A stretch of 64,000 nucleotides of DNA, taken from NCBI RefSeq assembly GCF_001747085.1, contig NZ_MDJD01000014.1, positions 178,626 through 242,625 of the forward strand. Direction: 5' to 3'. The DNA is from Flavivirga aquatica. GTDB lineage: Bacteria > Bacteroidota > Bacteroidia > Flavobacteriales > Flavobacteriaceae. The translations under genes were made by a program, and so were the position numbers. Shown piece by piece: positions 27,113 to 36,367 of the stretch (the stretch's first letter is position 1; each line of letters starts with the position of its first letter). The notes under the pieces are model-generated. The model was not told the origin of the DNA, made no database searches, and saw nothing but the letters and a program-made list of their open reading frames with translations.

Positions 27113-28552
27113 ATGGATAGATTCGCGCTTTCTAAAAAAATTGGTTTATTCTTAGGTCCCTTATGCTTTATCATACTTAAAACATTACCTCTAAGTATAA
27201 CCTCTGAAAAAGGGGAAACTGTTATAGCAATTGCTTTATGGATGATTTGTTGGTGGATTACTGAAGCCGTTTCTATTTCGGTCACAGCGCTATTACCATT
27301 ATTATTATTCCCATTGTTTAAAGTCATGCCAATAGCTGACGTTGGTACCAATTACGGAAGTCCAATAGTATTCCTATTCTTTGGAGGTTTTGTATTAGCT
27401 CTGGCTCTAGAAAAAGTAAACCTACATAAACGAATTGCATTAAACATTATAAAAAAAACAGGAACTACTCCTAACAAAGTTATTTTAGGATTTATGATTG
27501 CTACAGCTTTCATGAGCATGTGGATAAGTAACACAGCCAGTACAGTAGTCATGTTACCTATTGCTATGTCCGTTATAAAACTACTTATAAATGATGAAGA
27601 TGGTTTTACTAAAAAAGATCAAAATTTTGCTATTAGTGTTATGTTAGGAATCGCTTTTTCAGCTAATGCAGGTGGCATTGCTACAGTTATTGGTACACCC
27701 CCAAATTCTGTATTAATAGGTTTATTAGAAAATGAATATCATATTGAAATATCATTCCTTAAATGGATGATCTTAGGCTTACCCTTCTCTATAATCTTAA
27801 TATCTATTATTTATTTTGTAATGGTAAAATGGCTATTTCCAAATACTGGTTTACAATTTAAAGCATCAGAAAACATTATTGATTCTGAACTAAAAGCATT
27901 AGGAAAAATAACTACAAAGGAAAGGCATGTGCTCATTATTTTTGGAATTATTGTATCACTTTGGATTTTTAGAAGTCTTATTAACTCATTAATTCCTAGT
28001 TTAGGGTTATCTGATACTATAATTAGTATTCTAGGTGCTCTAGCTCTTTTTACTATTCCTTTTAACCTAAAAAAGGGAGATTTTATATTAGTATGGAATG
28101 ATACTCAAAAATTAGCATGGGGTATATTAATTTTATTTGGTGGTGGTTTAGCATTGGCTAAAGGCATGTCTACTAGCGGTATTGTAGATTTAGTAGCTAA
28201 CTCTATAACTAATAGTAACATTAGCATACTATTAATGGCCTCTTTACTAATTATTTTAATGCTATTTATGACTGAGTTAATGAGCAACGTAGCCTTAGTT
28301 GCTGTTCTTGCACCTGTTGTAGCTGGTATAGCCATAGGGCTAGAGATACCTGTACTTTATTTATTAATTCCTGTAACAATGGCTAGTAGCTGTGCTTTTA
28401 TGCTCCCCATGGCTACACCTCCAAATGCTATAGTTTTTGCAAGTGGATTTATAAAAGTAAGCCAAATGGCTAGAGTGGGAATAATACTAAATATTATAGC
28501 TATACTTTTATTAATTATAGTTTTTAAATTTATTATACCTCTATTTTTCTAA
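27113..28552 (+). CDS. DASS/SLC13-family sodium:anion symporter
   Basis: 479-residue inner-membrane transporter of the divalent anion:Na+ symporter family, with about 11-12 helices. The repeated Ser-Asn-Thr type Na+/substrate motifs are visible: MWISNTASTVVMLP in the first half and MTELMSNVALVAVLAP in the second, with GTPPNSVLIG and MATPPNAIVFASG at the repeated hairpins. Substrate may be a dicarboxylate, sulfate or phosphate; sequence alone does not decide. Na+ coupling fits the Na+-pumping NQR nearby. Confidence 0.92.
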   Translation: MDRFALSKKIGLFLGPLCFIILKTLPLSITSEKGETVIAIALWMICWWITEAVSISVTALLPLLLFPLFKVMPIADVGTNYGSPIVFLFFGGFVLALALEKVNLHKRIALNIIKKTGTTPNKVILGFMIATAFMSMWISNTASTVVMLPIAMSVIKLLINDEDGFTKKDQNFAISVMLGIAFSANAGGIATVIGTPPNSVLIGLLENEYHIEISFLKWMILGLPFSIILISIIYFVMVKWLFPNTGLQFKASENIIDSELKALGKITTKERHVLIIFGIIVSLWIFRSLINSLIPSLGLSDTIISILGALALFTIPFNLKKGDFILVWNDTQKLAWGILILFGGGLALAKGMSTSGIVDLVANSITNSNISILLMASLLIILMLFMTELMSNVALVAVLAPVVAGIAIGLEIPVLYLLIPVTMASSCAFMLPMATPPNAIVFASGFIKVSQMARVGIILNIIAILLLIIVFKFIIPLFF

Positions 28553-28559
28553 AGAGAAT

Positions 28560-29429
28560 CTATTTAAATCGAACAAATTTAGAACTAACAAATGTGTAAT
28601 TAGAAACAGATATTACTGCATCTTTTTCTAAATGATACCAAGGAGAAAATAAATTATCTTCTAAATTCTTTACTAAATGTACACTTTGTGCTGGAGTGTT
28701 TCCTTGAAACATTAAAAATATTTTATCACCATTCTCATTTACAGCTTCATCACAAATCATAACAATATGCCCAGGAGAGCCTCCTCTAATAAGCATGTCT
28801 CCAATTTTTAAATCTTTAGCAGAATCAATTTTTGGTAATTCATTATAGAGAGATAAGGTTCCAGAATAAGTGTAAATTAAATTCAAATATTTATAAAAAT
28901 TATCTTTTGAATGATTTACCGATGCTGTTTTATGAAAAGACACCTTGTTTCCCTTAATTTTAGGTCTATATCCTGCTGCATATTGTTTCCAAGAACAATA
29001 ATGTCCGCTAGTAAAATTAAAACCTATATCGTCTTTCTTATTGATTTTCCACAAATATTCACTTCTAACCCTAATTAGTACGTCTGCACATTGCTGTAAT
29101 CCATTTTTTGGCACTGGTATATCCAAAACCCCTATATGTCCTTCTTGCCAATAATATTCAGAATCATCATAATTAATAATCTTACTTCCATATGCTTTTA
29201 ACTTATAATCTCTTAAATACTGTTCGAAAGATCCTTTAGGGTATCCAACACGTTTATACCCCTTAGGTACATTTACTCTAGAATTAATAGTAAGGCTATC
29301 TTTATCTATTAAATTAGGTGTTTCAATAGAATTAGTAACAGTCTTAACTGTTCCCGAAATAGACTTAAACTGAAATACAAAAAATATAACAGAACCCAGA
29401 ATACTTATAAAAAACAACGATCGTTTCAT
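28560..29429 (-). CDS. DUF4846-family secreted protein
   Basis: 289 residues with an N-terminal signal or anchor (FFISILGSVIFFVFQF). The family pattern is seen in PKGSFEQYLRDYKLK, CADVLIRVRSEYLW, FNFTSGHYCSWKQYAAGYRP, LKIGDMLIRGGSPGHIVMICDEA and MFQGNTPAQSVHLVKN. Conserved Cys and His (GHYCSW, GSPGHIVM) suggest an NlpC/papain-like arrangement acting on the cell wall, but I cannot confirm that. Converges on the symporter gene with 7 bases between stops. Confidence 0.83.
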   Translation of the reverse strand: MKRSLFFISILGSVIFFVFQFKSISGTVKTVTNSIETPNLIDKDSLTINSRVNVPKGYKRVGYPKGSFEQYLRDYKLKAYGSKIINYDDSEYYWQEGHIGVLDIPVPKNGLQQCADVLIRVRSEYLWKINKKDDIGFNFTSGHYCSWKQYAAGYRPKIKGNKVSFHKTASVNHSKDNFYKYLNLIYTYSGTLSLYNELPKIDSAKDLKIGDMLIRGGSPGHIVMICDEAVNENGDKIFLMFQGNTPAQSVHLVKNLEDNLFSPWYHLEKDAVISVSNYTFVSSKFVRFK

Positions 29430-29537
29430 TTAAACCTAACGTAATGAATCTTATTTTAATATATTGAAAATGAAAGTTTAATAATAATTTTATAGTCAAA
29501 AAATATTTTTTTTTGTAATTTAAAGAAAAATAGACTT

Positions 29538-29987
29538 ATGAAAACTTCACATCGGTTAGAATCTGCTTTAAAAAAACTCTACAATGCTTTTCATAGTAAC
29601 ACTCTAAACCCTGAATGTTGTATACAATGCGCTGTAGGGAATATTTTAGATAATACGGATAGCTGGAAATATCTTTCTGATTCTCATGGAGCATTAGAAC
29701 TTAATTATATTGGTAAAGTACATCAATCCTTGGGCAGAAAATTTAATGGGTACACACCTCTTGAATTACTCAAAATTGAACATATATTTTTAAACGCTTG
29801 TGGTTTTAAATTACCACTCCATCATAAAAACAAAAAACCCAAAAACCCAACAGATAAAGCCGTTTTGTTTGATGGATTATTTGCAGTAGTCGATTATCTA
29901 TGTAAATTAGATAGTATAACTAACGTTATGGACTATACTAAATTATTTGAGTTTGAAAATGAAAAACCTAAATATGAGTTAAACTAA
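29538..29987 (+). CDS. Conserved flavobacterial protein with N-terminal Cys cluster
   Basis: 149 residues, soluble and mostly helical. NPECCIQCAVGNILDN near the N-terminus could bind metal or an Fe-S cluster. HHKNKKPKNPTDKAVLFDGLFAVVDYLCKLD forms the later half. I recall it as conserved in Flavobacteriaceae and sometimes labelled as an NQR-related subunit, yet nothing in the sequence supports that name except that it ends at the terminator shared with nqrF. Function unknown. Confidence 0.72.
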   Translation: MKTSHRLESALKKLYNAFHSNTLNPECCIQCAVGNILDNTDSWKYLSDSHGALELNYIGKVHQSLGRKFNGYTPLELLKIEHIFLNACGFKLPLHHKNKKPKNPTDKAVLFDGLFAVVDYLCKLDSITNVMDYTKLFEFENEKPKYELN

Positions 29988-29998
29988 AATACTTTTTT

Positions 29999-30040
29999 AA
30001 ACAAGAAAGCCCAACATTAAAATGTTGGGCTTTCTTGTTT
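29999..30040. terminator. Strong bidirectional terminator before nqrF
   Basis: An almost loopless hairpin of about 20 bp: AAACAAGAAAGCCCAACATT and its exact complement, flanked by T-rich sequence on the right and TTTTTTAA on the left. It serves both the plus-strand gene ending at 29987 and the nqr operon ending at 30074. Confidence 0.9.
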
Positions 30041-30073
30041 TAGAATAACTTCTATCAAATAACGATTATCTCA

Positions 30074-31390
30074 TTACCCTCCAAAGTCATCAAATCTAAT
30101 ATGCTCATCTGGAATACCAAAATCTTCTCCCATTTTTTGAACTGCTTTGTTCATTAATGGCGGACCACAGAAATATAACTCGATATCTTCTGGTGATTCA
30201 TGAAGACTTAAATAATTATCTATAACACAGTTATGAATAAATCCTACGAAACCATCACCTGGAGCATCAATATTCTCCTTTACTTTCCAGTTATCTTCTG
30301 GTAAAGGTTCAGACAATGCTAAGTAAAATTTAAAGTTAGGAAACTCTTTTTCTAACTCATAGAAATGATCTAAATAGAATAATTCACGTTTAGAACGACC
30401 TCCATACCAATAAGTTACTTTACGTCCAGTTTTTAATGTTTTAAATAAGTGATATAAATGTGAACGCATTGGTGCCATACCTGCTCCACCACCAACGTAA
30501 AGCATTTCGCTTTCAGATTCGTTGATAAAAAATTCACCGTAAGGTCCTGAAATAATTACTTTATCTCCTGGCTTTTGGTTAAAGATATAAGAAGATGCTA
30601 CACCTGGATTTACATCCATCCAGCCACCTTTAGCTCTGTCAAACGGAGGACAAGCCACACGTACATTTAACATGATTTCGCGCCCTTCGGCAGGAAACGA
30701 AGCCATTGAATATGCTCTTTCAACAGTCTCTGTATTCTTCATTACTAATGGCCAAAGCTTAAACTTATCCCATTCTGCTTGAAATTTATCAGGTGTCTCG
30801 TGTTCTTCCGGGTGTGCTGTAATATCCATATCTGAATACTTGACTTCACAAGGAGGAATTTCAATTTGAATATATCCACCTGCTTTATATCCCATATCTT
30901 CTGGAATTTCAACAACAAACTCCTTAATAAAAGATGCTACGTTATAGTTACGAACTACAACAGCTTCCCATTTCTTAATTCCAAATACTTCCTCTGGAAT
31001 AGTAATATTCATGTCTTGCTTTACTTTTACTTGACATGATAGACGTGCTCCTTCTTTTAATTCTTTTCTTGAAAAGTGAGGTGTTTCTGTAGGTAAAGCT
31101 TCACCTCCTCCTTCTAATACATGACACTCACATTGAATACAAGTTCCACCTCCACCACATGCAGAAGGTAAAAATATTTTTTGAGCTCCTAATGTAGATA
31201 ATAAACTACCACCTGAAGCTACTTCTATTTCTCTTTCACCATTGATTGTAATTTTTACAGGACCAGATGGAGATAATTTTTGTTTTACAAATAATAACAA
31301 TGCTACTAATAACAACGTAATAATTAAAAAAGCTACTACTGTTACTGTAATTGTTCCTAATGTACTTGCGGCTAATATCATATTACTCAT
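30074..31390 (-). CDS. nqrF: Na+-NQR subunit F (NADH dehydrogenase/ferredoxin)
   Basis: Electron-entry subunit of the Na+-pumping NADH:quinone oxidoreductase, 438 residues. Order: one N-terminal transmembrane helix (about 10-34), a plant-type 2Fe-2S domain ([15 protein letters not shown], with the fourth Cys in ARLSCQVKV), an FAD domain ([11 protein letters not shown]), and an NADH domain ([29 protein letters not shown]), ending GFDDFGG-like. The N-terminus overlaps nqrE by 8 bases. Last gene of the operon, followed by the strong terminator. Confidence 0.97.
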   Translation of the reverse strand: MSNMILAASTLGTITVTVVAFLIITLLLVALLLFVKQKLSPSGPVKITINGEREIEVASGGSLLSTLGAQKIFLPSACGGGGTCIQCECHVLEGGGEALPTETPHFSRKELKEGARLSCQVKVKQDMNITIPEEVFGIKKWEAVVVRNYNVASFIKEFVVEIPEDMGYKAGGYIQIEIPPCEVKYSDMDITAHPEEHETPDKFQAEWDKFKLWPLVMKNTETVERAYSMASFPAEGREIMLNVRVACPPFDRAKGGWMDVNPGVASSYIFNQKPGDKVIISGPYGEFFINESESEMLYVGGGAGMAPMRSHLYHLFKTLKTGRKVTYWYGGRSKRELFYLDHFYELEKEFPNFKFYLALSEPLPEDNWKVKENIDAPGDGFVGFIHNCVIDNYLSLHESPEDIELYFCGPPLMNKAVQKMGEDFGIPDEHIRFDDFGG

Positions 31391-32105
31391 TTACTTTTAT
31401 GTTGTTAGCTAACACTTCTTTTACTTCTAAATTTTCTTTAGATTCATCGACGTTTGCTGTATTTTCTTCTTTGGTAGTTTCTTCTTCTCCACCAGTTAAC
31501 ATACCTCCAAAACTCATAAAGCCTATAGCCATTAAACCTGTAATAATAAAGGTAATACCTAAGCCTCTTAATGCTGGCGGTACGTTTGAATATCTAATTT
31601 TCTCACGAATAGCTGCTATAGCTAAAATTGCTAAAAACCATCCAATTCCAGAACCAATTCCATAAACAGTAGCTAAACCTAAAGTTGGAATTTCACGAGA
31701 TTGCATAAATAAAGACCCTCCTAAGATAGCACAGTTTACAGCAATAAGCGGTAAAAATATACCTAGTGAGTTATATAATGATGGTGAAAATTTTTCAACT
31801 ACAATCTCTACTAATTGTACCATGGTTGCAATAGTTGCTATAAACATGATAAATGATAAGAAACTTAAATCGTAATCTGCATAATCATCACCTAACCAAG
31901 CTAAAGCTCCTGGTTGTAATAAATACTGGTCTAATAACCAGTTTAAAGGTACGGTGATTGCTAATACAAAGATAACTGCTGCACCAAGTCCAACCGCAGT
32001 ACTTACTTTTTTAGATACAGCAAGGTATGAACACATTCCGAGGAATACGGAAAATACCATGTTATCTATAAATATTGATTTTAAAAATAATTCTAAATGT
32101 TCCAT
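31383..32105 (-). CDS. nqrE: Na+-NQR subunit E with extended acidic tail
   Basis: Membrane subunit with six helices that, with NqrD, binds an intramembrane 2Fe-2S cluster; the Cys in MCSYLAV and [10 protein letters not shown] are candidates. The family is usually about 200 residues, whereas this protein has 240. The extra 40 or so form a charged C-terminal tail ([23 protein letters not shown]). Preceded by the only sizeable gap in the operon (84 bp, with a heptamer tandem repeat) and overlapping nqrF. Confidence 0.96.
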   Translation of the reverse strand: MEHLELFLKSIFIDNMVFSVFLGMCSYLAVSKKVSTAVGLGAAVIFVLAITVPLNWLLDQYLLQPGALAWLGDDYADYDLSFLSFIMFIATIATMVQLVEIVVEKFSPSLYNSLGIFLPLIAVNCAILGGSLFMQSREIPTLGLATVYGIGSGIGWFLAILAIAAIREKIRYSNVPPALRGLGITFIITGLMAIGFMSFGGMLTGGEEETTKEENTANVDESKENLEVKEVLANNIKVNE

Positions 32106-32113
32106 ATTTTTTA

Positions 32114-32141
32114 TAGTATTTAGTATTTAGTATTTAGTATG
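32114..32141. repeat. Heptanucleotide tandem repeat between nqrD and nqrE
   Basis: TAGTATT repeated three times followed by TAGTATG, in the 84-bp gap upstream of nqrE. Slippage here would change the spacing in the leader of nqrE without touching a reading frame. Confidence 0.7.
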
Positions 32142-32189
32142 AGCGTTCAGTAATAATCTACTGAATTAACCGCCAACTGTATACTAATT

Positions 32190-32834
32190 TTAGTCTTCTA
32201 TTAATGCTTTGTTTCTTGTACGTTGCACCCAAATAATAATTCCAACAACAATTAATGCCATAGGAGGCATAATCATGAATCCATTATTTTCATAACCAAA
32301 TGCATACACACCCGTTTTTTCAATAGGATCTCCTAAAACTTTAAAACCTAATAAAGTTCCAGCACCTAATAATTCTCTAAAAAAAGCAACTATAATAAGT
32401 ATTACACCATATCCTAATGCATTTCCTATACCATCAAGAAATGAACGCCATGCACCATTACCTAAAGCAAAAGCTTCAAAACGTCCCATAATAATACAGT
32501 TCGTAATAATTAGTCCTACAAATACTGAAAGTGTTTTACTTAATTCATATGCAAAAGCTTTTAATACCTGATCTACAATAATTACTAAAGCAGCTACTAC
32601 AATTAACTGAACAATAATTCTAATTTTTGATGGAATAATGTTACGCATTAAAGAAATAACTACATTCCCTATACCTAATACAAATAATACAGAAACAGAC
32701 ATTACAATTGCCGCTTCTAACTCTGCAGTAATAGCTAAAGCCGAACAGATACCTAATACTTGAATTGTAATAGGGTTATTATCTGCTAATGGATCTTTAA
32801 TTAATGCTGCGTCTTTTTTTGATAAAAGTCCCAT
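32190..32834 (-). CDS. nqrD: Na+-NQR subunit D
   Basis: 214-residue six-helix membrane subunit, homologous to NqrE in inverted topology. Landmarks include NNPITIQVLGICSALAIT and VGLIITNCIIMGRFEAFALGN, the two Cys-containing segments that hold the shared 2Fe-2S cluster. It starts five bases after nqrC ends, consistent with a single transcript from nqrA onwards. The C-terminus is short and basic (VQRTRNKALIED). Confidence 0.97.
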   Translation of the reverse strand: MGLLSKKDAALIKDPLADNNPITIQVLGICSALAITAELEAAIVMSVSVLFVLGIGNVVISLMRNIIPSKIRIIVQLIVVAALVIIVDQVLKAFAYELSKTLSVFVGLIITNCIIMGRFEAFALGNGAWRSFLDGIGNALGYGVILIIVAFFRELLGAGTLLGFKVLGDPIEKTGVYAFGYENNGFMIMPPMALIVVGIIIWVQRTRNKALIED

Positions 32835-32839
32835 AATTA

Positions 32840-33580
32840 TTATTTCAATGTTTTAAAATAAGATACATATTGTTTCAACTCTGATTTAAGCATTGCTGAA
32901 ACACCATCGCCAGTAATTGTTGCTCCTGCGATTGCATCTACTTCGTTATCGTTTTTTTCTATATTCTTTGGATCGTTATTTCCTTTAGCAACAGTAATTC
33001 CTTTGAATTCTCCATTGTTCATTAGGTCTTCACCTATAAAATCGTCCATAAAAAAGCGCTGTTTAATGTTTGCACCTAAACCTGCAGTTTCTCCTTTATG
33101 ATCAAAATAAGCACCTTGTACAACCATATTTTTATCTAAAGCGATATACCCCCAAATTGCATCCCAAAGTCCTTTTCCTCTTATTGGTGCTATATAATAT
33201 GTTTTACCATCTTTAACACCTACAAATAAAGGTAATCTTCTAGCATTTCCTGCTTTCGCACTAGTTTGCTCTTTTTTTACATCTATTAAGTAAGCTTCTT
33301 TATCTTCGGTTACATTTTTACCTTGTATAACTAATTGCTTAGTTATATACTTAGAAAATAATTCAGGAGCTTCATCTGTAGAAACGAAAATTGCACTACT
33401 TTCATCGTTAGCGTTAACTCCCATAGCATACAAAATATTTTGTTGCTTCTCTAAACGCTCATTATTATTAATTCTAGGCTTTAAAGCTGATGCTGTAAAC
33501 GCTAATAGTCCTCCCACTACAACTACCATAGCTATGGCAAAAAGTATGGTATATAAATTTGAATCTGTTTTATTACTCAT
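32840..33580 (-). CDS. nqrC: Na+-NQR subunit C (FMN-carrying)
   Basis: 246 residues: one N-terminal transmembrane helix and a periplasmic FMN-binding domain. The flavinylation motif recognised by ApbE is DAIAGATITGDG near residue 220, with FMN expected on the final Thr of the GAT. Other motifs are GKGLWDAIWGYIAL and DHKGETAGLG. Overall length close to the family. Two bases separate it from nqrB. Confidence 0.97.
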   Translation of the reverse strand: MSNKTDSNLYTILFAIAMVVVVGGLLAFTASALKPRINNNERLEKQQNILYAMGVNANDESSAIFVSTDEAPELFSKYITKQLVIQGKNVTEDKEAYLIDVKKEQTSAKAGNARRLPLFVGVKDGKTYYIAPIRGKGLWDAIWGYIALDKNMVVQGAYFDHKGETAGLGANIKQRFFMDDFIGEDLMNNGEFKGITVAKGNNDPKNIEKNDNEVDAIAGATITGDGVSAMLKSELKQYVSYFKTLK

Positions 33581-33582
33581 GA

Positions 33583-34809
33583 TTAAGCCGTTTTTACTTT
33601 TAGACGTTTCATTCGTTTCTTTACATTTCCTTGAACCACGTAATGGTCTATTGTTGGAGCAAACACATTCATTAATAGAATAGCTAACATAACTCCTTCT
33701 GGATATGCTGGATTAAATACACGAATTAGAATAGAAATAAATCCTATTAAGAAACCATAAATCCATTTTCCTTTATTAGTTTGTGATGCAGTAACTGGAT
33801 CTGTAGCCATAAACACTGTACCAAAAGCAAAACCACCAATTAATAAATGATGCCAAAACTCAGTACTCATAAGACTATAAAACTTACTACTCTCAGAAAT
33901 TAAACCAGAACTTGCTACAGAATTAAAAATTAATCCCATGACTAATGCTCCTACTACTGATGATAGCATAATTCTCCAGCTTCCTATTTTAGAAAATATT
34001 AAAAATAAACCTCCTAATATAATTAGCAATGTTGAAGTCTCTCCAACAGAACCAGGAATAAAACCTAAGAACATATCCATAGCATTATAAGCTACTTCTT
34101 TACCTTGAGCTAAACTACCTAATATCGTTTCTCCAGAAATGGCATCAGGTGTAGCACCATCTGCTAAATTTTGTACTCTAGGATCTGCTCCATGTACCCA
34201 TACTTTATCTCCAGACATCCAAGTAGGATATGCAAAGAATAAAAAGGCTCTTATAGTAAGTGCTGGATTTAAAATATTCATTCCAGTACCACCAAAAACT
34301 TCTTTTCCAATTACAACACCAAATATAACAGCAACTGCAAGCATCCATAAAGGAATATCTACTGGTACGATAAGCGGTACTAACATTCCTGTTACTAAGT
34401 AACCTTCTTCTACTTCATGCCCTTTAATGATAGCAAATATAAATTCAATTCCTAAACCAACACCATAGGATACTATTACTAAAGGTAATATTTTCCAGAA
34501 GCCAATAAAGAAATTATCTATAGTCCAAAATTCTGTACTAAAAAATCCAGAAGTAACGGCTTGAATTTCTCCAATAGCTAAATTATGTTGGTAGCCAGCA
34601 TTAAACATACCAAACAATAAACACGGCACCATAGCCATAATTACAGTATTCATAGTACGTTTTAAATCGTCTGCTGCTTTTATGTGTGTACCATTATGAG
34701 TAGTCTCATTTGGTAAGTATAAAAAAGTATGAATTGCGTTAAACGCAGGCGCCATTTTAGTACCTTTATACTTTTCTTTTAATTTATGTAAATTATTTTT
34801 TAAACCCAT
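33583..34809 (-). CDS. nqrB: Na+-NQR subunit B
   Basis: Main Na+-translocating membrane subunit, 408 residues, about ten helices. The FMN-carrying Thr lies in PGSVGETSTLLIILGG. GGTGMNILNPALTIRAFLFFAYP and the C-terminal FAFGTVFMATDPVTASQTNKGKW are family hallmarks, and the N-terminal cytoplasmic segment (LKEKYKGTKMAPAFNAIHTFLY) is intact. Follows nqrA by 35 bp. Confidence 0.97.
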   Translation of the reverse strand: MGLKNNLHKLKEKYKGTKMAPAFNAIHTFLYLPNETTHNGTHIKAADDLKRTMNTVIMAMVPCLLFGMFNAGYQHNLAIGEIQAVTSGFFSTEFWTIDNFFIGFWKILPLVIVSYGVGLGIEFIFAIIKGHEVEEGYLVTGMLVPLIVPVDIPLWMLAVAVIFGVVIGKEVFGGTGMNILNPALTIRAFLFFAYPTWMSGDKVWVHGADPRVQNLADGATPDAISGETILGSLAQGKEVAYNAMDMFLGFIPGSVGETSTLLIILGGLFLIFSKIGSWRIMLSSVVGALVMGLIFNSVASSGLISESSKFYSLMSTEFWHHLLIGGFAFGTVFMATDPVTASQTNKGKWIYGFLIGFISILIRVFNPAYPEGVMLAILLMNVFAPTIDHYVVQGNVKKRMKRLKVKTA

Positions 34810-34844
34810 CTGTAATATTTTTCATTTCGTTCCTCAATGAATAA

Positions 34845-36200
34845 TTATCCAATTTCTTTAAGCATTAAGTCTAAACCTTCTCTTATAATTTTTTGATGTG
34901 GTTGCTTAGACACACATACAAATTCTGTTAAGGCAAAATCTTCTGGAGCAACTTCATACATTCCTAAAGCTTCCATTTCGTCTAAATCTTTATACATGCA
35001 AGCTTTTAAAATTTGCATAGGGAATATATCTAAAGGAAAAACCTCTTCGTAAGTTCCTGTAGTTACAAAAGCTCTATGCTCTCCGTTTGTATTTGTATTT
35101 AAATCGTATTTTTTCTTAGGGTTTAACCAAGAAAAAGTGAGTGCTCTAGATGTAGATACTTTATTAAAAACAGGTTTATTCCATCCAAAAAACTCATAAT
35201 CATCTCCTTCTGGAATTACAGAAATTACATTGCTGTAATAATCTAAATTTCCATCTGGCTTAACTTGTTTTCCAGATAAAACATTTCCAGATATAATACG
35301 ATCGTTAGCATCTTTATCAACACCATTATCATAAACCATTGTAGCAACTTCACTACCAATAATAGTTTTAAAATATCTTGGCTTTTTAACCGAAGTTCCT
35401 ACTAAAGCGACAATACGCTCTGCATTAAACTTACCTGTTAATAAAAGTTCTCCAATAATAACTAAGTCTTGCGGGTTAACTGTCCACACAACTTCGCCTT
35501 TATTTATAGGATCTATTTTATTAATTTGAGTACCAACATTACCAGATGGGTGTGGTCCAGATACTTTGTGTAAAGTAGTCCCAGATAAACCTGCTAAAGG
35601 TGAGTTAGAATTTTTACCTACAGAAACATGAACTTTACCTGCTGTTAGTTTCACTAAAGCAGTAATTGCTGCTTGTAATTCTGCTTCTTTACCTTTTAAA
35701 GTAAAATCTAAATCGGCAGCTAAAGGTGCACTTGCGTATCCTGAAATAAATATTGCTTTTGGCAATCCTTCTGGATTTGCAATCACATCATAAGGACGTT
35801 GCTTTACAAATGGCCAACATCCAGATGCTAGCAAATGAGCCTTTACATCTTCTGGTTTTGCTGTATCTAAATTGAAAACCCCATAATCCACATAGTTTTG
35901 CGGCTTATCTGCTTCAATTTTAATAGCATCAATGCGTCTTTTTGGTCCACGAACAACCTCTATTACTTTTCCTGAAACTGGAGACGAAAACTTAACCGTT
36001 TCATAGTTTTTGTCATAAAACAAAGTATCTCCAGCTTTCACTGTAGTTCCCTCTTTTGCAACAAGTTTTGGTATAACGCCGTGAAAATCCTCTGGCCTTA
36101 TGGTGCAGTAGTTGCTAATAATTGCTTGTTCTGCAACTTTCTCAGCTTCACCATTAAGTTTAATGTCCAGACCTTTTTTAATACGAATGTCGTTTGACAT
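34845..36200 (-). CDS. nqrA: Na+-NQR subunit A
   Basis: Soluble subunit of the complex, 451 residues, without transmembrane helices. It shows the N-terminal RIKKGLDIKLNGEAE, a biotinyl-like KLVAKEGTTVKAGDTLFYDK, HKVSGPHPSGNVGTQINKI, and the late LDIFPMQILKACMYKDLDEMEALGMYEV. First gene of the operon. A minus-strand -7 box lies 39 bases upstream of its start. NQR oxidises NADH, reduces quinone and exports Na+, giving the sodium gradient used by symporters such as the DASS transporter. Confidence 0.97.
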   Translation of the reverse strand: MSNDIRIKKGLDIKLNGEAEKVAEQAIISNYCTIRPEDFHGVIPKLVAKEGTTVKAGDTLFYDKNYETVKFSSPVSGKVIEVVRGPKRRIDAIKIEADKPQNYVDYGVFNLDTAKPEDVKAHLLASGCWPFVKQRPYDVIANPEGLPKAIFISGYASAPLAADLDFTLKGKEAELQAAITALVKLTAGKVHVSVGKNSNSPLAGLSGTTLHKVSGPHPSGNVGTQINKIDPINKGEVVWTVNPQDLVIIGELLLTGKFNAERIVALVGTSVKKPRYFKTIIGSEVATMVYDNGVDKDANDRIISGNVLSGKQVKPDGNLDYYSNVISVIPEGDDYEFFGWNKPVFNKVSTSRALTFSWLNPKKKYDLNTNTNGEHRAFVTTGTYEEVFPLDIFPMQILKACMYKDLDEMEALGMYEVAPEDFALTEFVCVSKQPHQKIIREGLDLMLKEIG

Positions 36201-36238
36201 ATTTATTTTAATTGAAATTAGTTGTCTAAAAATCGGTG

Positions 36239-36246
36239 CAAAAGTA
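36239..36246 (-). promoter_or_regulatory. -7 box for the nqr operon
   Basis: TACTTTTG on the minus strand, an exact TAnnTTTG match placed to give a leader of roughly 30 bases before nqrA. Confidence 0.55.
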
Positions 36247-36367
36247 CGAATTAATACCTAAAAAATAATCGTAATAAATGCATCTTATCTATTTATATTT
36301 ATTCTAAATAACAAATCGGTTTAGGCATGAAATTTGTTTATATTTACAACTTATAAAGCTTTACACA

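Noticed and set aside
27100..27351. Minus-strand frame opposite the symporter start
   Set aside because: Antisense shadow of the transmembrane-coding region; similar shadows at 28105-28335, 4982-5206, 6318-6596 and 58991-59296 were dropped for the same reason.
32114..32141. CRISPR-like array
   Set aside because: Units are only 7 bases with no spacers; it is a simple tandem repeat, and no cas gene is in the window.
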